From NCBI GenBank assembly GCA_037447655.1, contig JBBHKE010003283.1, positions 311,628 through 342,038 of the forward strand: 30,411 bases of DNA, read 5' to 3'. Source of the DNA: Zygnema cylindricum. Taxonomy: Eukaryota; Streptophyta; Zygnematophyceae; Zygnematales; Zygnemataceae. This document shows positions 28,042-30,411 of this stretch, in pieces. The notes beneath the pieces were generated by a model. The model did not search any database, was not told the DNA's origin, and saw nothing but the letters and a program-made list of their open reading frames with translations. The translations under genes were made by a program, and so were the position numbers. Each line of letters opens with the position of its first letter. Position 1 is the stretch's first letter.

Positions 28042-28747
28042 GAGAGTCGGACCATCATCCCTCTAACTTCCTCCGCTGCTACTCGATCCAAAATGGTAGA
28101 ACTTACGGAGACTAAAGTCTACCGAATCAATCCATTTCGCAAACTAGATAATTGTCGAGAGACTAAGAGTTGTCGTTTCCCGAGCGAGCCACTGTTCCAC
28201 ATCCCTCGGAATAGATGCCTTGAGTCCCTTAACATATTGATCAACCGCTTCATCCTATGTCATTGTTGGGATTAGGACCTTGCATATTAAGTACCGTTGC
28301 TAGTACTCCAAAACATAAGTTCGTTGTTTCAGTGTCAAAATCTTATCCCTCATGGCCTTAACTATGTTCACGGGTTACCACGATTCACGAAGAGAATTGA
28401 GGAACGTGGTTTGAACAACAGGTACGTTAACGCTTTCTACCATTGCTCTCTACGATGCTCTTACGGCTCTTTTAACTAACCTAATTGCGTTGTAAACCTT
28501 TTCATGCTTAGACAAGCCGAGGAAGTTCTCTAGGTAATTCGCTACTGAAAAACAACCACGTGTCGAGCTTTTTGTGCCTGGCCGGGTCAAACTCGTCTGA
28601 AAGTCTTAACTTAGGCCTCCTCACGTCTCTTTCCGCGATTCTATGAGTTCTTTCACCAAGACGAGACTCCGAGGTTTTGACGGTGTTAATCAGGTGAGCG
28701 TTCTCTAATCTGATGTTTTCCAACGCCCGTAGAACTTGCTCCAACAT
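28042..28747 (-). pseudogene. Gag of Element 6
   Basis: Starts at ATG 28745-28747 and reads MLEQVLRALENIRLENAHL, a coiled-coil-like helix, then RRPKLRLSDEFDPARHKKLDTWLFF, which resembles the entry of plant gypsy Gag capsid (P..FDG....L..WL..). After a stop at 28508 only fragments can be followed across frames to 28042. Confidence 0.65.
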
Positions 28748-28798
28748 ATCAGCTGTGGATACGCCGTGGCCTTCCTTATTGTTGAGTCACAAGGAAAA

Positions 28799-28811
28799 GC
28801 TTTGATACCCA
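28799..28811 (-). other. Putative primer-binding site of Element 6
   Basis: Minus strand TGGGTATCAAAGC, close to the common plant site TGGTATCAGAGC complementary to the 3' end of initiator tRNA-Met (one inserted G, one G-to-A). It follows ...TTTTTTCA, a possible LTR end, and lies about 50 bases upstream of gag. Confidence 0.5.
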
Positions 28812-29427
28812 TGAAAAAAGACGAGATGATAACACCACGTTGACATAAACAGCAGAATAGACCCAAGGATTCACTCGTAGCAACAGCAGTGATACACGAC
28901 ATACACAGGAAGAATTAGGATTTTTTTTTTTCGAGAAGAGATTAGAAGGTTGAATGCACCTTGCAAAAGTCTACTTCTAAAAAATTTGCCTTTGACTAGG
29001 CCTGCTGACCTATTAATACTAGCTACCTGTTGGTCAACCAATTGCTACACTTAAGTACACATAGACCTTATCAATCATTCGATACTTATCCAAACTTTAT
29101 TTTAGAACAGCACAAATTAATCTACAATATGTTGCGTTGCTATATTGCTATGTTGTGCTGCTATGCTGACACACCTAACTGCAATGCTGCAGCAGTCTGA
29201 CATCGCAATTCCGCTGCTCTGCCATCCTAACTATAGCACCCTCCCTACTCTGCTCCAAATTAATCAATTCTGTAACCATGTTACAAACATCAAATCGACC
29301 ATTATTTGTAAGGGAACATCAAACATGAAAGTCAAAAACTCCAAGCCTTCTATCATGCCTCGACGCCATAAATAGGGAAATCAATGTACAAATGTTTTGG
29401 TCACTTCACATAAAAAGAAAATAACAG
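28812..29427. other. Probable 5' LTR of Element 6 and flank
   Basis: Starts TGAAAAAAG on the plus strand next to the primer-site candidate, so the left part should be LTR. No partner LTR is in the window and the right end cannot be set. It contains an A/T-rich part, a loose CTG/TTGCTATG-rich tract at 29131-29225, and no coding frame I would defend. Confidence 0.4.
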
Positions 29428-29660
29428 TGCAGGTGAGAGTGAAATTGAGAGTGGGAGCGAAAAGTGACAGAGAACGAGATTGAGAGTGATACTAGGACTG
29501 CAACTGATAGTGAGGGTAAAAATGAGAGTGAGCCGGAATTTGACAAAAAATGTGAGTGGACAAAGTAAAAATGAAGTGAGAGAAAAGAGTGTTGGTGGAA
29601 GTGTTAGTAAGAGAGAGAGTAAAAGTTAGAAGTGAGTTTGACCGAGGTTCTGAGTGAGAT
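29428..29660. repeat. Degenerate purine-rich GAGAGTGA tract
   Basis: About 230 bp dominated by variants of GAGAGTGA and AAAAGTGA on the plus strand, strongly purine-skewed. It directly borders the LTR that begins at 29664. Confidence 0.6.
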
Positions 29661-29663
29661 TGA

Positions 29664-30411
29664 TGTAACTCTGAGACCTCCATAGGACCTCAGAGTAGGC
29701 AGCTCACACGAAGCCTGTAGGATAACCCTGAACCCTTTGTGTTTCAGCAAGAATAGTTGCCACCCTGGCAGGCCAAAACTCTGACCACCTTCACCCCTGT
29801 AAAGGCAAAACTCCCTTGAGTCTATAGCAAAAAGAATCTCTGAATTTGCTCCCCTGAGCAGTAAGTTATGAAGGGTCAAAGTTGACCTTTTGTATAGGAG
29901 CTCTCTGGGAGAGAGGGTCTAATCACTCAAATTTTTCTAAGTCCTATCTCTCTCTAAAACTCATCTACTGAAGTACGGCACCAATCATAATAGTGTACCG
30001 TACATAAAGGTACATGTGCCGATGTACTTTATATACGGATATTGTACAACATGGCCAAAAAGTCGACACATGTCATTTTAGGATTCGTTCTTGGAATCCC
30101 AGGAGATGTCGTAATCCAATGTGATTGTGCCACGTGGCAATTGACGTGACGTCAACCGCAAACCGCCGAAAACCTATTCCACGATATCGGCATGCTTCGT
30201 GGCCGTCCGATTAAGCCGGGTTACAATCGTGACCGTCATAAATACTTCCGCAGTATTTCTTTCGCTTTCTAAACAAAATGCGCAGTATTCGTTTCGAATG
30301 TTCCGTACGCCGTACTTTACAAACTGTATCTATGTTTAAAGATCCCGTTAAATGAAATAGACTACGTGTTAACATTTAATCAACTATCAAACCATACACC
30401 TCCAAGCATGA
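29664..30411 (-). repeat. Third, diverged copy of the Element 4 family LTR, cut by the window end
   Basis: Begins TGTAACTCTGAGACCTCC and aligns along its 748 bases with the first three quarters of the Element 4 LTRs. The in-LTR gag start is kept (minus strand ATG GAG GTC TCA GAG TTA, reading MEVSEL), as is a cluster of six GTAC sites (29973-30047). The bases left of it do not match the primer-binding site, so it is the 3' LTR of an element that continues beyond the window, or a solo LTR. Confidence 0.88.
29973..30047. promoter_or_regulatory. Cluster of six GTAC motifs in the third LTR
   Basis: GTAC at 29973, 29995, 30000, 30010, 30024 and 30044. One of the sites seen in the other LTRs is lost (ATAC near 30033) and a new one is gained at 29995, so the number stays six. 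Confidence 0.45.

Larger units (their letters stand above)
25080..28811 (-). mobile_element. Element 6: Ty3/gypsy relic
   Basis: Read leftwards from a primer-binding-site-like sequence at 28799-28811: gag (28747 to about 27960), knuckle and protease (28041-27517), RT (about 27224-26500), RNase H (about 26300-25850), integrase N-terminal and start of core (about 25850-25080). RT before integrase gives the gypsy order. No methyltransferase is present between its protease and RT: that interval (27225-27516) is only about 290 bp. The left end is lost near Element 5. Confidence 0.85.

Overview
This window looks like intergenic DNA from a plant nuclear genome with a high repeat load. I see no host gene, rRNA, tRNA gene or CRISPR array. 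Nearly everything that can be read is LTR retrotransposon sequence in various states of decay: Ty1/copia on both strands and Ty3/gypsy on both strands. The 15-base primer-binding match fits my recollection of plant initiator tRNA-Met, and the copia polyproteins are of plant type. The number of old, nested, diverged copies suggests a large genome (fern, lycophyte or gymnosperm would fit), but I cannot name the organism.

Layout, left to right. Element 1 (1-1076, minus) is a copia gag-protease relic. 1077-1830 is non-coding with two minisatellites. Element 2 (1831-3208, plus) is a 5'-truncated copia RT/RNase H relic followed by the start of its 3' LTR. 3658-4846 is non-coding leader or LTR of the next element. 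Element 3 (about 3658-21141, plus) is a large Ty3/gypsy element with the order: long Pro/Ser-rich Gag extension, Gag capsid, CCHC knuckle, protease, C5-cytosine DNA methyltransferase, RT, RNase H, integrase, polypurine tract, truncated 3' LTR. Element 4 (8912-15374, minus) is a complete two-LTR copia element inserted between the gag and protease of Element 3, with a perfect 5-bp target duplication GTTAA. Element 5 (21142-24515, minus) is a copia relic (RT, integrase, protease, gag) whose 3' end is fused to the broken LTR of Element 3. Element 6 (about 25080-28811, minus) is a conventional Ty3/gypsy relic. From 29664 to the window edge lies a third, diverged copy of the Element 4 LTR.

Two things stand out. 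First, Element 3 carries a DNA methyltransferase domain with catalytic motifs I, IV, VI, VIII and IX in canonical order, in one 455-codon stretch without a stop, while the flanking retroelement genes are full of frameshifts and stops. A retrotransposon that encodes a cytosine methyltransferase could act on its own DNA copies or on host silencing. Second, the Element 4 family is extremely compact: its gag reading frame starts inside the LTR, runs through a primer-binding site complementary to the anticodon arm of initiator tRNA-Met (a half-tRNA primer, as in Drosophila copia), and its pol stop codon touches the polypurine tract. The LTRs of this family also share a dense cluster of GTAC motifs.

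All elements show inactivating damage, so this is a fossil record of the families, not a set of working copies. Boundaries marked 'about' are estimates by eye.
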